A stretch of 64,000 bases of DNA from Aliiroseovarius sp. F20344 (GTDB taxonomy: Bacteria; Pseudomonadota; Alphaproteobacteria; Rhodobacterales; Rhodobacteraceae), in the NCBI RefSeq assembly GCF_023016155.1, contig NZ_JALKBG010000005.1, positions 186,001-250,000 of the forward strand, read 5' to 3'. The notes under the pieces were generated by a model. That model did not search any database and was not told the origin of the DNA. It saw only the letters and a program-made list of their open reading frames with translations. Each line of letters begins with the position of its first letter. The stretch's first letter is position 1. The position numbers and the translations under genes are program-made. Shown piece after piece: positions 63,457 through 64,000 of the stretch.

Positions 63457-64000
63457 GTGAAACCCCTGATAGCCCCCCTTGAACCCGGACTTTATCTGGT
63501 CGCGACGCCGATTGGGAACGCCCGAGACATAACTCTGCGCGCATTGGATGTGCTGGCCTCGGCGGATGTGATCGCGGCCGAGGACACTCGAACCACACGT
63601 AAACTGTTGGAGATTCACGGGGTATCTCTGGGAGACAGAAAAGTAATCGCCTATCACGACCATTCCGGAGAGGCTGGCCGTGCGGGTATCCTTAAGCTGA
63701 TCGCGCAGGGAAAATCGGTGGCGTACGCAAGCGAAGCGGGCAGTCCACTTATTGCCGATCCGGGCTTTGCGCTGGCCCGGGATGTTGCGAATGAAGGCCA
63801 TCACGTCACCGCGCTGCCCGGTCCAACGGCGGCGATCACGGCGATCAGCCTGTCTGGTCTGCCCTCGGACCGCTTCTGCTTTGCAGGTTTCGCACCCTCG
63901 GCGAAAGGTGCGCGCCAGAAATGGCTGACCGAGCTTTTGGCCATACCGGCCACGCTGATCATTTACGAAAGCCCCAAACGCGTTAACCGGTTGTTAGAGG
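63457..64000 (+). CDS. rsmI: 16S rRNA (cytidine1402-2'-O)-methyltransferase RsmI, N-terminal part
   Basis: The start is GTG at 63457 (ACAGG upstream); no ATG is available in the frame. The product begins MKPLIAPLEPGLYLVATPIGN, shown here in the two parts LEPGLYLVATPIGN and the following DITLRALDVLASADVI. AAEDTRTTRKLL, SEAGSPLIADPG and LPGPTAAITA are the RsmI tetrapyrrole-methylase motifs. It runs off the right edge after about 181 residues. It methylates the ribose of C1402 in 16S rRNA with RsmH as partner enzyme for the base. Confidence 0.92.
   Translation, partial: MKPLIAPLEPGLYLVATPIGNARDITLRALDVLASADVIAAEDTRTTRKLLEIHGVSLGDRKVIAYHDHSGEAGRAGILKLIAQGKSVAYASEAGSPLIADPGFALARDVANEGHHVTALPGPTAAITAISLSGLPSDRFCFAGFAPSAKGARQKWLTELLAIPATLIIYESPKRVNRLLE

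Overview
The window reads as a piece of chromosome from an alphaproteobacterium of the Rhodobacteraceae (marine Roseobacter group). The pointers are a ccoI-ccoS end of a cbb3-oxidase assembly locus, an ALDH16-type fused aldehyde dehydrogenase, a hisS-hisZ-hisG operon, a DUF1523 protein, a Hint-domain protein, a GlnD-MurJ pair, GC-rich codon use and dense overlapping operons. I see no rRNA, tRNA, CRISPR array, insertion sequence or prophage.

Layout. 1-2.2 kb: the end of ccoI, the tiny ccoS, and a LuxR-type response regulator. 2.4-7.5 kb: tesA divergent from a YbbA-YbbP ABC system, then an M20 amidohydrolase. 7.7-15.5 kb: an uncharacterised co-directional cluster of nine genes (coiled-coil protein, small membrane proteins, an AAA+ ATPase, two large proteins of unknown fold, a secreted AT-richer protein, a DUF1523 protein), the best candidate for an undescribed system. 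15.5-20.2 kb: a Hint-domain protein and an ALDH16-deoC deoxyribose operon on the minus strand. 20.7-26.3 kb: an oppABCDF peptide importer with a strong terminator. 26.3-29.5 kb: a copper module (copZ, CueR promoter, copA, cueR). 29.6-33.2 kb: a Pat-type acyl-CoA synthetase/acetyltransferase followed by an HDAC-fold deacetylase. 33.2-35.8 kb: a DauA-like D-amino-acid dehydrogenase, an aldo/keto reductase and an EF-hand protein.

35.9-46 kb is one long minus-strand purine unit: xdhA-xdhB-xdhC, ABC ATPase, two permeases, a voltage-gated K+ channel gene and a BMP-type binding protein, closed by a terminator. A perfect FNR-type box lies in the divergent region upstream of xdhA. 46.1-54.6 kb: a small conserved protein, a VOC protein with a palindromic operator candidate, dnaE, slyX, hisS-hisZ-hisG. 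54.6-64 kb: DUF2461, a multi-cluster CDGSH Fe-S protein, trpS, a rhomboid-fold protein that lacks the protease catalytic residues, murJ, glnD, an LpoA-like lipoprotein, and the start of rsmI.

Start codons were chosen from Shine-Dalgarno spacing and stop/start overlaps, so several are shorter than the longest open frame. Family names come from motif recognition by eye; no database search was run.
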